A DNA stretch of 64,000 nt from the NCBI GenBank assembly GCA_917880885.1, contig OU862910.1, forward strand, positions 13,714,710-13,778,709. The letters are read 5' to 3'. This document shows positions 10,936 to 22,111 of the stretch, one piece after another (position 1 is the stretch's first letter; every line of letters begins with the position of its first letter). The DNA is from Limnephilus marmoratus (lineage: Eukaryota; Arthropoda; Insecta; Trichoptera; Limnephilidae). The notes under the pieces were generated by a model. It saw only the letters and a program-made list of their open reading frames with translations, made no database searches and had not been told where the DNA came from. The position numbers and the translations under genes are program-made.

Positions 10936-12666
10936 AATTCTACAACAACCTTGAGAATGCCGAAACTGATGCAGAAATATTCAGAATAGCCAAAACTAGA
11001 AACAAATCAACCCTAGACATCAAAACCAATAAGTATATCAAAAGTAAAAGTCAGACGCTGCTTACTTCAAACGAAGATATCAATCATAGGTGGTTCGAAT
11101 ACTATAAAGAACTTCTAAATGAAGAATATCCAAGTAACAGCTTCAAACCCTCACCTCCAGTCGAGGGCCCGATCCAGGAGATTAGCAGAGATGAAGTCAA
11201 GCAAGCCATCAAAAGGATGAAGAATTGTAAAGCTGTAGGGCCCGATGAGATACCGGCAGATCTATGGAAGTCATTAGGAATGGTAGCGATAGAATGGCTC
11301 ACAAACCTATTTAATAAAATAGGCAGAAGTAAAATTCCTGAGGCGTGGCGGCAAAGCTTCCTTGTACCATTCTATAAAAATAAAGGTGACGTTACACAGT
11401 GTGGTAATTACAGGGGCATAAAGTTAACCTCACACACTCTTAAAATCTGGGAACGCATACTGAATAAACGAATATATGATCTTGCCAAAATCACACCAAA
11501 TCAATTCGGTTTCACCCCATCAAAATCTACGACAGACGCATTACAGGCGGTGAGAATAGTAATGGAAAAATACCGTCTTAATAGGGAAAACTTACACTTC
11601 ATCTTTATCGACTTAGAAAAAGCTTTCGACCGAGTGCCAAGAAGACTTGTGTGGCAAGCTATGAGAGCTCAGGAACTACCAGAACATTATGTGAACCTCA
11701 TAGAAGACATGTATAACAATACCCGCACAAGGGTCAGAAGCCCGGTCGGTCTGAGCCAAGAATTCGAGGTTGAGGTGGGAGTTCACCAAGGTTCGGCGCT
11801 GAGCCCATTACTGTTCAACTTAGTAATGGATTACATCACCAAAAATATTCAAAAGAAACTACCCTGGAACCTTTTGTATGCAGACGATATCGTACTGATT
11901 GCCAAAACTGCGGAAGATCTGCAAAATACCTTGACAGAATGGATAACAGCACTTGAAACATCAGGACTTCGTGTCAGCAGGTCAAAAACGGAGCACTTGG
12001 AATGTAATTTCAGCAGTACAGCGAGCAACACTACCGTTAACTATCCAGACAGAATGCCGGTGCCAAAAGTAGAATCCTTCAAATACCTTGGCTCAGTAAT
12101 AACAAAAGATGCAAATGTAGAAGCCGATGTATCTCACAGAGTAAATGTTGCGTGGCAGAAGTGGCGATCACTCACTGGAGTACTGTGCGATTCAAGCATG
12201 CCCATTCGCACAAAAGGCAAAATATACAAAACTGCAGTGAGACCAGCAATGCTGTATGGGGCTGAGTGTTGGACAGTGAAGGAAAATCACGTCCAAAAAC
12301 TGCACGTTGCAGAAATGAAAATGCTTAGATGGTCAGGTGGGGTTACGAAACTGGACAAAATACGAAACGAACATATAAGGGGTAGTTTCAAGGTAGCCCC
12401 CCTTCCTGAAAAACTAACAGAAAGTCGCTTACGGTGGTATGGTCATGTAATGAGAAGAGACAAAGAACACGTGTGCCATAAAGCGCTAGCTATACCTGAA
12501 ATAAAAAGAGGAAGAGGACGCCCCCCTCTGACATGGTGGACCAGCATGGCAAAAATAGCTCAAAATTTCCCCAATCCAACAACCCAAGACCGGTCGTCTT
12601 GGCGCAGATTGATTAGGAGAGCCGACCCCACTTAAAGTGGGAAGTGGCAAAGAAAAAGAAGAAGAG
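10936..12666 (+). mobile_element. 5'-truncated RTE-like LINE
   Basis: A non-LTR element starting abruptly next to the Copia gag relic and ending shortly after the stop codon in an A/G-rich tail (about 12648-12666) instead of a pure poly-A run. Such simple-repeat 3' ends are usual for RTE/BovB-type LINEs. No target-site duplication was identified. Its endonuclease domain is missing. Confidence 0.75.
10938..12635 (+). CDS. RTE-like LINE reverse transcriptase (partial ORF)
   Basis: The frame is open from the truncation edge at 10938, well before the first ATG at 11217. RT motifs counted from that ATG: VGPDEIPADLWK (about 7), GNYRGIKL (about 62), IDLEKAFDRVPR (about 129), GVHQGSALSP (about 187) and YADDIVLI with the catalytic DD (about 221). 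The C-terminal region has LYGAECWT, RLRWYGHVMRR and RGRGRPPLTW, typical of RTE-like ORF2 proteins often mis-annotated as host genes. The frame has no internal stops, so decay is slight apart from the 5' loss. Confidence 0.85.
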   Translation, partial: FYNNLENAETDAEIFRIAKTRNKSTLDIKTNKYIKSKSQTLLTSNEDINHRWFEYYKELLNEEYPSNSFKPSPPVEGPIQEISRDEVKQAIKRMKNCKAVGPDEIPADLWKSLGMVAIEWLTNLFNKIGRSKIPEAWRQSFLVPFYKNKGDVTQCGNYRGIKLTSHTLKIWERILNKRIYDLAKITPNQFGFTPSKSTTDALQAVRIVMEKYRLNRENLHFIFIDLEKAFDRVPRRLVWQAMRAQELPEHYVNLIEDMYNNTRTRVRSPVGLSQEFEVEVGVHQGSALSPLLFNLVMDYITKNIQKKLPWNLLYADDIVLIAKTAEDLQNTLTEWITALETSGLRVSRSKTEHLECNFSSTASNTTVNYPDRMPVPKVESFKYLGSVITKDANVEADVSHRVNVAWQKWRSLTGVLCDSSMPIRTKGKIYKTAVRPAMLYGAECWTVKENHVQKLHVAEMKMLRWSGGVTKLDKIRNEHIRGSFKVAPLPEKLTESRLRWYGHVMRRDKEHVCHKALAIPEIKRGRGRPPLTWWTSMAKIAQNFPNPTTQDRSSWRRLIRRADPT

Positions 12667-13195
12667 AAGTTCTGGGCAGTCTATTTCGTTATGTATAATT
12701 TTATGGAGAAATGTCATGTCAGCTACCGTTCTTCTGGATTTCAGGGATTGGAGAGTGCAGACGTAATTATTGTTGTATTTATAACCGAGATACTTAATAA
12801 ATTTATTTTGTATGCGCTCTATGTTATTGACGTATTGGGTGTATTTGGGATTCCAGACAGGCGATGCAAATTCCAGTGTACTTCTGACTAGTGAGGAGTA
12901 AAACATTACTACAGTATGTGGATTTCTAAATAATTTACTCAGACGTAGTATAAAACCCAACATTTTGTATGATCTATCAGTGATTGAATCAATGTGCGTT
13001 AAATATAAGTTTACTATCTAAATAGACTCCAAGGTCTTTACATTCATTTTTTGAGATCACGGGTTCATCGCAGAGTGAAACTGAAAAGTTAATTAGATGC
13101 TTGTTTCTAGTAAAGGACATAGTGTGGCATTTAGAAACATTGAGGTCTAAATAATTAGCTGTGCAATAGTTGCAGAGCCTTTCTAGTCAAATGCG
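12667..13195 (-). pseudogene. LINE RT C-terminal relic
   Basis: Read on the minus strand from about 13190: NVSKCHTMSFTR, then NECKDLGVYLDSKL, then a frameshift near 12995, then DRSYKMLGFI, LVRSTLEFASPVWNP and IERIQNKFIKYL. This is the region downstream of the RT catalytic site in Jockey/CR1-like LINEs. Both ends are missing; the 3' end abuts the RTE-like LINE. It is a different family from the LINEs at 3600 and 14722. Confidence 0.75.
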
Positions 13196-13960
13196 TTAAA
13201 GTAAATTTTAGATGGAGTTGCCGTATGTTTAGGACATTATGTTCAGTGAAAATGGAGTGGGGAAGGGAAGAAGACGGGAAGAAGAAGATTGGGACGTACA
13301 TGGCTATTTATATCTAGTCACCAAATACAGGTAAAATAATTGCAAGCGTACTCTTATTTTCTGCGTTCCAACTGCTCAGGTGTTCAAGAATAAAGCCCAC
13401 GGTTGTTCATTATCTTAATGTGCGTTCATTACTCCAATTAACACAACGTTTATTCGGATAAATAATAATCCTTAGTTAGATAAAGATAAAAGAGACACAA
13501 TTTATTCAAAGGCATGTGTGCTTAAGCACTCGTAGTAATTTCCCAATCCCGGGCTCTGTAATTAGTAGACGTTCGACGGGCCACGCACAGCGAGCGGAGT
13601 ACAGGGGACATTCGCGCAGTGGCGTAAGGAGGGACAACCGTTTGCCCGGGGCGGTCAGAGGTCCAGAGGCAATTAAGGGCAAATTTCCGTATTAAAATCC
13701 CATAAAATATTGCGGTAATAATGGAGAGGTACAGAGATGGAGGTGGGAAGCCGTACCGTTCGTACGTTTTATTTAGATCGTGGAATTAGAGAGGATGCAG
13801 TAAATAACGGAAGACAGAATTTTATTTTATTTATTTGATTTTAGAATTCATCGCATCGCAATAATAATTGATGTCTTTCTTCTTATTTATTATTTTTGTA
13901 TGAGAATAGGCTTTAAAGTATATTTCATACGATTTCATAGTATATTTCATACATTTCGAT
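13196..13960. other. No gene recognised
   Basis: No supported feature. A GC-richer patch (about 13540-13670) stands out from the AT-rich surroundings, but no frame in it is long or recognisable. Confidence 0.5.
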
Positions 13961-14560
13961 CTCACGTTAGTAATGAAGACTCTGCAAAGTTCTTCAATAT
14001 GCAGACGTTAACTTGCCGAAGAAATATAGCAGATTCGGTTATGTTATTTAAAATTACACATAACATAATTGATAATCCTGATCTTCTTCAACGCCTATCA
14101 TTCCATGTTCCAAATCGCAACAGCAGACAGTCACTTACTTTTAATCTTCCTCTTTGCAAGACCAACTCCAAACAGAACTCATCTATCTATAGATCCACAC
14201 ACTCATTTAACTTAAATTATTACCACATTGACATTTTTAACTCTACTTGACATTAAACGAAAACTCACTAAGCAACATGACTCTAACTAGAAAGTTTAAT
14301 CCCTATATATTCCCATCCTTTGCCTCTTAATCCTAATTCTATGTTCCTCCTCCCCCCTCCTCTTTTATATGTTGTAAAAAAAAAAAAATTAATTTAAGAA
14401 AACACCCTTACAATGTCACACTTTATCATTCATTCACTATCATAAAGTGGAAAGTTCATAATTGGCATATTTAACTATCTTACTATTGTTTTATTGGGTA
14501 ATCTCAGATTTGCTGTCAACTTTCCCTAAAATAAATAAAATTAAAATAAAATAAAATTAA
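13961..14560 (+). pseudogene. LINE C-terminal relic with A-rich tail
   Basis: The frame ending at 14250 contains LTCRRNIADSVMLFKITHNI and FHVPNRNSRQS, matching the post-RT tail of Jockey/CR1-like LINEs (compare the RRTVADMTFLHKIIHN motif of the minus-strand relic at 12667-13195). The rest up to about 14560 would be 3' UTR, ending in an A-rich (AAAAT)n-type tail. No RT core is left. Confidence 0.65.
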
Positions 14561-14565
14561 AATAC

Positions 14566-14721
14566 CGCTAGATCCTCATCAAGACCTATGTATGGAGAAT
14601 CTAGATGTACGGCTGCGAAACATGGTGCCTATCCGAAAGAGATAAACGGAGACTAGAGGCTTTTGAGATGTGGTTCTATAGAAGACTATTAGGAATTTCC
14701 TGAGAGACCACATTAATATTA
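14566..14721 (+). pseudogene. Old RTE-like LINE relic, left part
   Basis: The translation includes LIKTYVWRI, MYGCETWCLSERDKRRLEAF and FEMWFYRRLLGIS, the C-terminal part of an RTE-type ORF2, with a stop codon and a one-base deletion near the end. The same protein resumes at 20700 (TNEEVLQRI), so this is one relic split by the 5978-bp insertion at 14722-20699. Confidence 0.8.
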
Positions 14722-14722
14722 T

Positions 14723-15025
14723 ATTGGATGGAATAGATGTGCTGTATACGATCATCTCTCAGTTTTGAGATGTTTCAATTGCAACGGATATAGACATAAA
14801 GCAAGTGATTGTAAAAATAAAAAATCTTGCGGAAGATGTTCTAACGCACACGATACGTCAGACTGCAAGGAAAATATTGAAAATATCAAGTGTGTGAATT
14901 GCAAACTCACAAATGATAAACTTTCTTTAAACTTAAATGATAACCACCATGCATGGAGCAAGGAATGTCCTATTTACAAAAGAAATATAGAATCGGAGAA
15001 GAGAAAAATTGATTTTTTAGGATAA
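14723..15025 (+). CDS. LINE ORF1 C-terminal part, CCHC zinc knuckles
   Basis: Open from the 5' truncation point and in frame with GWNRCAVYDHLSVLRCFNC. Three zinc knuckles follow: CFNCNGYRHKASDC (C-x2-C-x4-H-x4-C), CGRCSNAHDTSDC, and a looser CVNC...HHAWSKEC. ORF1 proteins of this LINE group bind the element RNA and form the ribonucleoprotein particle. The N-terminal coiled-coil/RRM half is lost by truncation. The stop at 15023-15025 overlaps the opening of the ORF2 frame (15013) by about 13 bp, so ORF2 would need reinitiation or a shift in frame. Confidence 0.8.
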   Translation: MGWNRCAVYDHLSVLRCFNCNGYRHKASDCKNKKSCGRCSNAHDTSDCKENIENIKCVNCKLTNDKLSLNLNDNHHAWSKECPIYKRNIESEKRKIDFLG

Positions 15026-15907
15026 AAAGAAGAGCGATTATATACTACTTAAACATTTCAAGTCTTTTGGCTCATGTAAATGAAATTGAAGTATTATTAC
15101 AAGAACTCAAACCAGAAATTTTAATGTTAAGTGAAACGTGTATAACTAGTGACATTTACGATTCTGAAGTATCATTTATAGGATATTCAACTGTAAGATG
15201 CGATTCATTTAGTCGGCATACGGGAGGAGTTGTTATGATTATTAAAAATAGTATATCCTTTAAAATAATATCTAATGAAGTGTTTGATGAAAAAAATACA
15301 TGGATACTGGCACTACAAATCAGAAAAAACTTGATTAAAGGAACATACGCTGTACTATATCACTCACCAAACCAAAGCCATTCTAAATTTTTGGATTTCT
15401 TCGAAAGTTGGTGTACTAAAAACATGAAAAATCAAGATATGTTTTATGTAACCGGTGACTTTAACATTGACATGAAAGCCAAAAATACATGCAGTAAAAG
15501 ACTCCAAAGTTTAGTGAATAATCTTGGACTGAAACAACTTGTGACCAAACCAACTAGAATATCAAATACATCAGCAACCATTATTGATTTAGTTATAACA
15601 AATAATTTTTACCTGAATGTTAATGTTGTGGATACTCCAAAAATATCAGACCACGAAAATATTTCAACAACATTTGAAACGAGTGTAATTAAAAATGAAT
15701 CAAGGGAAATCACATATAGAGATAAAAGGAAATATGATGAAAATTTTTTTTGTGAAACTCTACAAAATAGTATTTGTCGAGTTACCGAATCAAATCACCT
15801 AAATGACAAAGCAGAGAACTTCGTTAATATTTTGACTACAGCAGTCAATGAAAGTATGCCAATGAAAAGTATTAAGTTTAAAAATACGAATAAATGGTAC
15901 TCTAAAC
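15013..15907 (+). pseudogene. LINE ORF2, endonuclease part (interrupted)
   Basis: APE-like endonuclease: NISSLLAHVNEIEVLL, then LKPEILMLSETCI with the metal-binding glutamate, GGVVMIIKN, VTGDFNIDM with the catalytic Asp-Phe-Asn, and SDHENI with the terminal Ser-Asp-His. The frame is open from 15013 but has no clear ATG near its start. It is broken at 15907 by the hAT insertion and continues in register at 18571 once the transposon and one 8-bp duplication are discounted. The enzyme would nick target DNA to prime reverse transcription. Confidence 0.85.
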
Positions 15908-16341
15908 CAGTGTTCCGCAAAGTATGCTCCGCGGCACACTGGTGTGCCGTGGCTATTTGTAAGTGTGCCGCGAGTCCCGCGTCACTTCTCACAAAGTGCT
16001 CTGTAAATCGGTCTTTACTTTTCTGTGCGGGGCGGCGGCCGGAGGTGGCGTGGGTGGGACTCGATCGTTGCGAAGTGGCCTTGTGCTACGCCGCTACGCC
16101 GCTACGCTACATTATCACGTGTGCTACACTACATAAGTGGGGTGCTATTGCTACATTATCACGTGATTGCGCACGAGCTATCGGGGTGCATGCGCGTGAC
16201 AACATAACATTACGAATTACGACGGCGACGTTGCGCCCGCTTGTTTAGTAGTCATTCGTTAATGCTAGTGTTTGGTTGTGTCGTCGCGAACTTAATTGAC
16301 TTTTTTAATTGCAAAAAAATATCCCATATTACGTGTATATA

Positions 16342-16797
16342 ATGGATAAATTCGTTAAACGTACCGCAAGTTTGTCAAGTGAAACTAATGATTCCCAAGA
16401 AGAAGCAGAGTCAACGAGGAAAAAACCTAAGCTTTTTGATCGGAAATACGATGAGAGCTATGTGCGTTATGGCTTTATATATTGCGGTGACGAATCGTGC
16501 CCAATCCCAAAATTTCTTGTTTGTGGAGAAACTTTGGCTAATAATTCGATGGTGCCCAGTAAACTTTCACGACATTTAACAACTAAACACCCATCGGTGG
16601 CTCACAAAGATAAAGCCTTCTTTCAACGTATGAAAGACCAGTCTAAGAAACAGGTAACTCTCATGAGTTCGTCTTTCAATACATCAAGCAAAGCGCAAAA
16701 AGCAAGCTACGTGATCGCTAATATGCTGGTTAAATCGAAGAAACCTCATTCTCTCACTGAAACTTTAATTTTACCTGTCTGCAAAGAAATTGTCTAA
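16342..16797 (+). pseudogene. hAT transposase, N-terminal BED-finger part
   Basis: Starts at the ATG of MDKFVKRTASLSS, followed by an acidic/basic linker with a KKPK stretch (possible nuclear signal). A BED-type zinc finger follows: PKFLVCGETLANNSM then KLSRHLTTKHPSV, with the Cys/His pattern C...H...H. The frame ends in TAA (16795-16797) inside the catalytic domain; about 40 residues normally found between KEIV and the first DDE aspartate block are missing. So the transposase is split by an internal deletion with frameshift. Confidence 0.8.
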
Positions 16798-18061
16798 GTG
16801 GAGTTTTCGCGCTACAAGTCGACGAGTCTACTGATATCAGTGGTAACGCGCATCTCATCACAAATGTGAGGTATACGGATGGATATGAAATAAAAGAGGA
16901 GTTTTTATTTTGTCTGCCACTACCTGGTTATACCACCGGAGAAGAAATATTCAGAGTAACAAACCAGTACTTCAGTGAACATAATTTGGAATGGCGCAAC
17001 TGCTTAAGCATTTGCACAGACGGAGCAGAAGCTATGACAGGAAAAATTAGGGGATTTATAACCAGGGCTTCTGAAAAAAATCCTAATATTAAAAATTTAC
17101 ATTGCTTTTTACACAGAGAGGCACTGATGACGAAGTCTCTGCCTGATGAATTGTTGTCTGTCTTACAAGAAGTCGTCAAAATTGTCAATTACATCAAGTC
17201 GCGACCGCTGAACTCTCGTCTGTTTAATGCATTGTGTCAGGAGATGGGAGCAGATCATCAGTCACTTCTGTTTCATACAGAAGTACGATGGCTTTCTCGC
17301 GGAAAAGTGCTTTCTCGGATTTACGAGCTGAAAAATGAGACCCAGACATTTCTAAAAACCCAGGGTTCAGACTTTGCTTCTCTATTTAAAAAAGAAGATT
17401 GGGTAGCAAAACTTGCATATCTGGCGGACTTATTCGCTCAATTAAATGAGCTGAACAAAAAAATGCAAGGAAGAAATTGTAACATTTTAACGTCTTCGGA
17501 CAAGATTGAAAGCTTTCACGCTAAGTTGGTGCTATGGATCAGCCACGCTACCAATGGTAGTAACGAAATGTTTCCAAATGTCATGGCTGCCGATTCAGAA
17601 AAAAAAGTGCAGGCTTTGATAGTGAAACACTTGGAGCTGTTAGCAGAAAAAATGGCTCAATATTTTCCTAAGTGTGACCTGCAACCTATGGACTGGGTAA
17701 GAAATCCATTTTCGGAAAGCATTTCCCTTGAACATTTACCAATAAACGAGCAGGAAGAATTTATGGAGCTTAAAACTGATCGGACACTAAAATTAAAATT
17801 TTCTGAAACAGAGTTAGCACATTTTTGGCTCCACGTAAAAAATGAGTATCCACTGCTGTCAAAGCGAGCTATTGCAATTCTATTACCATTTGCCACGACC
17901 TATTTATTATGCGAATTGGGGTTTTCAACTCTCACTACGATAAAGTCAAAAAAAGGAAACGCCTGAGGACGATCGACAAAGAGATGCGAGCAGCGTTATC
18001 AACGATTGTTCCAAATTTTGATCGTCTGTGTTCAGTTAAACAGGCTCATATTTCGCATTAA
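16791..18061 (+). pseudogene. hAT transposase, catalytic and dimerisation part
   Basis: The frame reads GVFALQVDESTDIS, holding the first catalytic aspartate, then CTDGAEAMTG (second aspartate), NLHCFLHREAL and TEVRWLSRGKVLSR, the order seen in ZBED5/SCAND3-type hAT transposases. It stops at 17966 after LCELGFSTLTTIK. The dimerisation tail (DKEMRAALSTIVPNF ... QAHISH) is intact in another frame to a TAA at 18059-18061, so a one-base slip in an A run near 17950 created the stop. With the upstream deletion, no functional transposase is expected. Confidence 0.85.
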
Positions 18062-18570
18062 ACATCTTTTCATGTTATATTGATTTTAATAATAAAAATT
18101 AATAAAATATTGTTTTTGGTAAATTTTGGTTCGGAGTGGCCACGCTTATTACGAATAATTTTTAGAAAAAAAACTTTAGATATGCCGTAATTACTATAAA
18201 AGGAAACTTTTTGGCTTGGTGGCGGTGATCAATTGCGTAAAATTAAAATTCACTTCTCGAACCGATTCGGTGACAGTTCGCGGTCATTCTGTCACTGTTA
18301 TGTGATAAATATCAATCATAATTACACAAACCCGGCTAGACAAACCCTGCTTTGCCAAACAAACCATTCAAAACCTGGGATGTTTTTTTTAAATTATGAT
18401 GACATGCAGCTTTCGTAGTTTTACCTCAAAGTTCGCCGTTATTCGTAATAAGCCTAGCCAATCCTATCCAAAATTTACCTTGTTTTTTTTTTCTTTGGTG
18501 TACCGTTAAAATTTCTTGATTAGTTAGGTGTACCGTGAACATAAAAAGTTTGCGGAACACTGCTCTAAAC

Positions 18571-20489
18571 CATTACACAATCTTCAGCAACAAAGAGATA
18601 ATGCATACAAATCGGCAAAATTGGAACCATCAGAAGAAAAATGGAATGCATATAAAAAATTTCGTAATATTTATTCCAAACAAATTAAACAACAAAAATG
18701 CGATTATTATAAGCAAAAATTAGAAACACAACAGAATGAACCAAGAAAACTTTGGATAACACTTAAAGAAATCATAAAGGGCAAACAAAAAGAAATTGTA
18801 AAGTCACTTGATTTTCCAGATGGAACTGAAGAAGAAGTAGAGAAGATAGCCACTAAATTTAACAAGCATTTTATTTCGAGCATAGATCTTATAATTCAAA
18901 GTATTCCACAAGATCCAGAGAACCAACTAGACGAACCTATATGCACCGATGAAGAATTTAAGTTTAAAAATATAGATTTACCTTACTTGAAGAGGGTGCT
19001 GAGTAATATGAAGTCGAAGGAATCACCAGATGGTATTACAATAAATATAATCAAAGACTCTATAAATATTATTGGCGAATCGATGGTTCAAATTATCAAT
19101 GAATCTTTGAATAGTGGAGTATTCCCCAAAACTTGGAAGACATCTGTAATAACTCCCATCCCAAAAATTGATAACCCAAAAAAATTTGACGACTTTAGGC
19201 CGATCAATTGTTTACCCAAATATGAACAAATACTGGAATACATAGTAAAGGAGCAATTAACTGAATATATTGAGGCCAAACAGATATTAGTTCGACATCA
19301 ATCTGGTTATAGAAATAAATGTTCTTGTGAAACTGCTATTAACTATGTAATAGATGAGTGGAAAAATTTTAGAGATAAAAAAAGTAAAATTATTGCAGTA
19401 TTTCTAGACTTAAAGCGGGCATTTGAAACAATCGACAGAGATAGATTAATAAAAAAATTAAGTAATATTGGAATTAATGGTAAAGAAAATAAGTGGTTTG
19501 TTGATTACCTATCAGAAAGAACACAAGTAACAAAATATGGGGGTATAACATCTGAACCACATAGTACTAACAAAGGCGTTCCGCAGGGTTCTGTCTTAGG
19601 TCCATTGCTGTTCATTATATACATGAATGATATTATCAAAGTGTTAAAACATTGTGCAATTAAACTATTTGCTGATGATACATTGTTATACATAGCCAGT
19701 AAAAATTTACAGGACGCCATTGAAAAAATGCAAATTGATTTAAATAATGTAACGCTGTGGCTAAACCAAAACAAACTCAAATTGAATGTTACGAAAACTA
19801 AGTTTTTAATTGTGGATAATTTAGGTGGAAACGAGCAGGCAACACTAAAAATTGATAACGAAAGCATAGAAAGGGTTAGCAGTATTAAATATCTGGGTGT
19901 GATATTGGATGATAAATTAAAATTCGACGAACACTTAGAATACATAACAAAAAAAATTGCTAAAAAAGTTGGATTCCTAAAAAGGATCAGAAATAACTTG
20001 GATCTCAAGACAACGCGCCTTGTCTACAATTCTATTGTAACTCCGCATTTAAATTATTGTTCTAGTGTATTATTCCTATGTAACGAAGCCCAAAATAATA
20101 AACTACAGGTTATACAAAATAGGGGGATGAGGATGATTTTAAAATGCAACATTTTTACAAGAGTTAAAATTATGTTACAAAATTTAAATATGATGACAAC
20201 CAAACAACATATAATATATAATACATTAACAATGATTTATAAACTTAAAAATAATATGCTCCCAAATTATCTGAAGAGCACTATTATGTTTCAAGAAAAT
20301 GTTCACAATTATCCTACGAGAAGACGCGGAGACTTTAGGCTTCCCAAAACTAAACTTTCGTGCACACAAAATAGCGCATTTTATAAAGGGCAAAAACTCT
20401 ATAACAGTCTGCCAAATGCAGTAAAGGAAGCCTCAAGTCTCAGCAATTTTCGTAGGATGTGTGCATTATATGTAAAAAATATTTTTTGA
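18571..20489 (+). pseudogene. LINE ORF2, reverse transcriptase part
   Basis: The frame continues ORF2 after the hAT insertion: a Lys/Glu-rich linker, SPDGITINIIKD, RPINCLPKYEQ, SGYRNKCSCETAINYVI, LDLKRAFETIDRDRL with the first catalytic Asp, GVPQGSVLGP, and LFADDTLLY with the DD pair, then KYLGVILDDKL and a C-terminal tail ending KNIF. There are no stops over more than 600 codons, so the RT half is well preserved and the hAT insertion was probably recent. The homologue at 59145-60869 shares CSCETAINYVI-like and LFADDTLLY motifs. Confidence 0.88.
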
Positions 20490-20699
20490 TTACTCACCAA
20501 TGTTATTCTCAGGTCTTGTTCTTTTATAATGTATTTTTGTATAGTTATCTTTTTTATTTAGTATTCTTTTTTTAAATGTAGTTGTGAATATTCCTGTACC
20601 TACTTCGTAAATTGTATTTTTTATATTTTCCTACTAGATGTATGAAAATATTTGCATACATCTAAATAAAAAATTCAAAAACAAAAACAAAACAAAAAA

Positions 20700-20992
20700 A
20701 ATATTACAAATGAGGAGGTTCTCCAAAGAATCGAAGGAGGAAGGCACCTGCTCAGGACCTGTCCGAAAGGCGTGCAAGATGGATCGGCCATGTAATACGA
20801 CAAGAAGGCCATGATGGAGGGTATAACCGAGGGACAAACTCCAGGGGACGCCCACGCCGAGAGTACCTGGAGGACCTGCTGGTGGACGTGCGCTGCTCAT
20901 CATATGCAGACTTCAAAAGAGCCGCCCAAGACAAGGAAGAGTGGAAGAGACGAATAGAGGAAATTGCTGCAAACCAATCCCAGGATTGAAAC
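20700..20992 (+). pseudogene. Old RTE-like LINE relic, right part
   Basis: Continues the protein of 14566-14721 after the LINE insertion: TNEEVLQRI, then a frameshift, RARWIGHVIRQEG, SRGRPRREYLEDLLVDVRC and KEEWKRRIEEIAANQ before a stop near 20987. This is the C-terminus of an RTE-type ORF2. Confidence 0.8.
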
Positions 20993-22111
20993 CAGAGACG
21001 GAGAGATGACTAGGGTGTCCCTACTCAGATAAAAAATTCTATTTTATTGACAATTTTTTTTGTATTTTTTTTATTTGGCATCAAAAAATACCTATAACCC
21101 AAATTTTAACCCTCCTACCCCCACCCTTACCATTTTTTAATCGAGATTTTATTATTTTTGTATGAAAAAATTTAACCGCCTTTCGCACTTCAAACAGAAC
21201 GAAATTATTTACGTTGTTTAATGACAGATGGCACCACGTCCGCCTCATCGAACTTTCATCTACACGTGCGCAAGACATTTACGAGAAGCATCGCGTCATT
21301 TTGATATTTCATTCGGCATCATGTTCTCGCGTGGGCAAACCATCGAGCTTATTTGTATTAAATATTGATTTTTTTATTTCATTGTCCTACTTAAGTTGGT
21401 GTTTTTTGCTTTCATCGATGGTCATTGTCTACAGCGCTCCATGCCCCTTTCTGTCATAGATCCCATCCTCACACACTTATAATGCATTCGTTATTTTTTA
21501 TTTAACAACCAAAATAATCACTAGAAAAAATTTATATGGCAGAACAACTTTGTCGGATTTCCCTTTCCCCTTATTTTTCCCCGTGTAATATTGACATTGT
21601 TAAAGGCGCTAATAATAATATTCTACCCATTTTAGAATCACTACATGATATAATTGTATCACGATGTCCATGAAGAGTAAGAAAAAAACCTTCTCTTTAA
21701 ATCTTGGAAATGCCATGTTCACCTTGTTTGCAACACATCTCCCAGTTTTTCTTCACCCACCCCATGCGTACGTTGTACATACTCATGTCCGTATGGCCAA
21801 TCGCTATAAACGAGCCCATTAAGACCCCTGTTATAACGATTACCCTTTCACGTTCACGTAACGGCCCATCCCCCATCCCGCCGCACTCCGTGTCGCTTAG
21901 GGGCGCTACGTTCTTCACCGCTGCCCCTTCCGGTAGCGAGAATATCCAATGTCTTTCCAAAGTACCCGGTACCTACCCACAGCCCAACCACATCTACTTT
22001 ATATCGTTTTAAAAAAATATGAAAATACCTAGCAATTTGCGTCTTTGTTGTTTTCGTTCTGTAATTGAAATTTGGATTCCCGGGGAAGTGGGATCGAAGA
22101 TTTATTTACTA
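20993..22111. other. No firm gene; one unexplained GC-richer patch
   Basis: Mostly AT-rich. At 21697-21975 the minus strand has an 87-residue frame containing VIVITGVLMGSFIAIGH, a plausible hydrophobic segment, in DNA visibly richer in GC than its surroundings; a TAG lies just upstream. It could be a decayed exon or a piece of an unknown repeat. I do not recognise the protein. Confidence 0.4.

Larger units (their letters stand above)
15908..18562 (+). mobile_element. hAT DNA transposon (ZBED5/SCAND3-like) inside LINE ORF2
   Basis: 2655 bp, with terminal inverted repeats beginning CAGTGTTCCGCAAA at the left (15908) and the reverse complement of CAGTGTTCCGCAAACTTTT at the right (ending 18562). 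It is flanked by a perfect 8-bp duplication CTCTAAAC (15900-15907 and 18563-18570), the hallmark of hAT transposases. It encodes a broken transposase. Excision minus one duplication restores the LINE frame. The left 300 bp are clearly GC-richer than the host LINE. Confidence 0.93.
14722..20699 (+). mobile_element. LINE inserted in RTE relic, itself split by a hAT transposon
   Basis: A 5'-truncated LINE flanked by the 7-bp duplication AATATTA (14715-14721 and 20700-20706). It carries the end of ORF1 (zinc knuckles), an ORF2 with endonuclease and RT, a 3' UTR and an A-rich tail (about 20660-20699). A hAT transposon occupies 15908-18562; without it the LINE would be about 3.3 kb. The 3' UTR end TCTAAATAAA is shared with the related LINE at 59150-60980, whose RT is similar. 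Clade: Jockey/CR1-like superfamily, not resolved further. Confidence 0.9.

Noticed and set aside
15908..16248. Extension of the endonuclease frame to 16248
   Set aside because: Everything after 15907 is hAT transposon sequence; the true LINE frame resumes at 18571.
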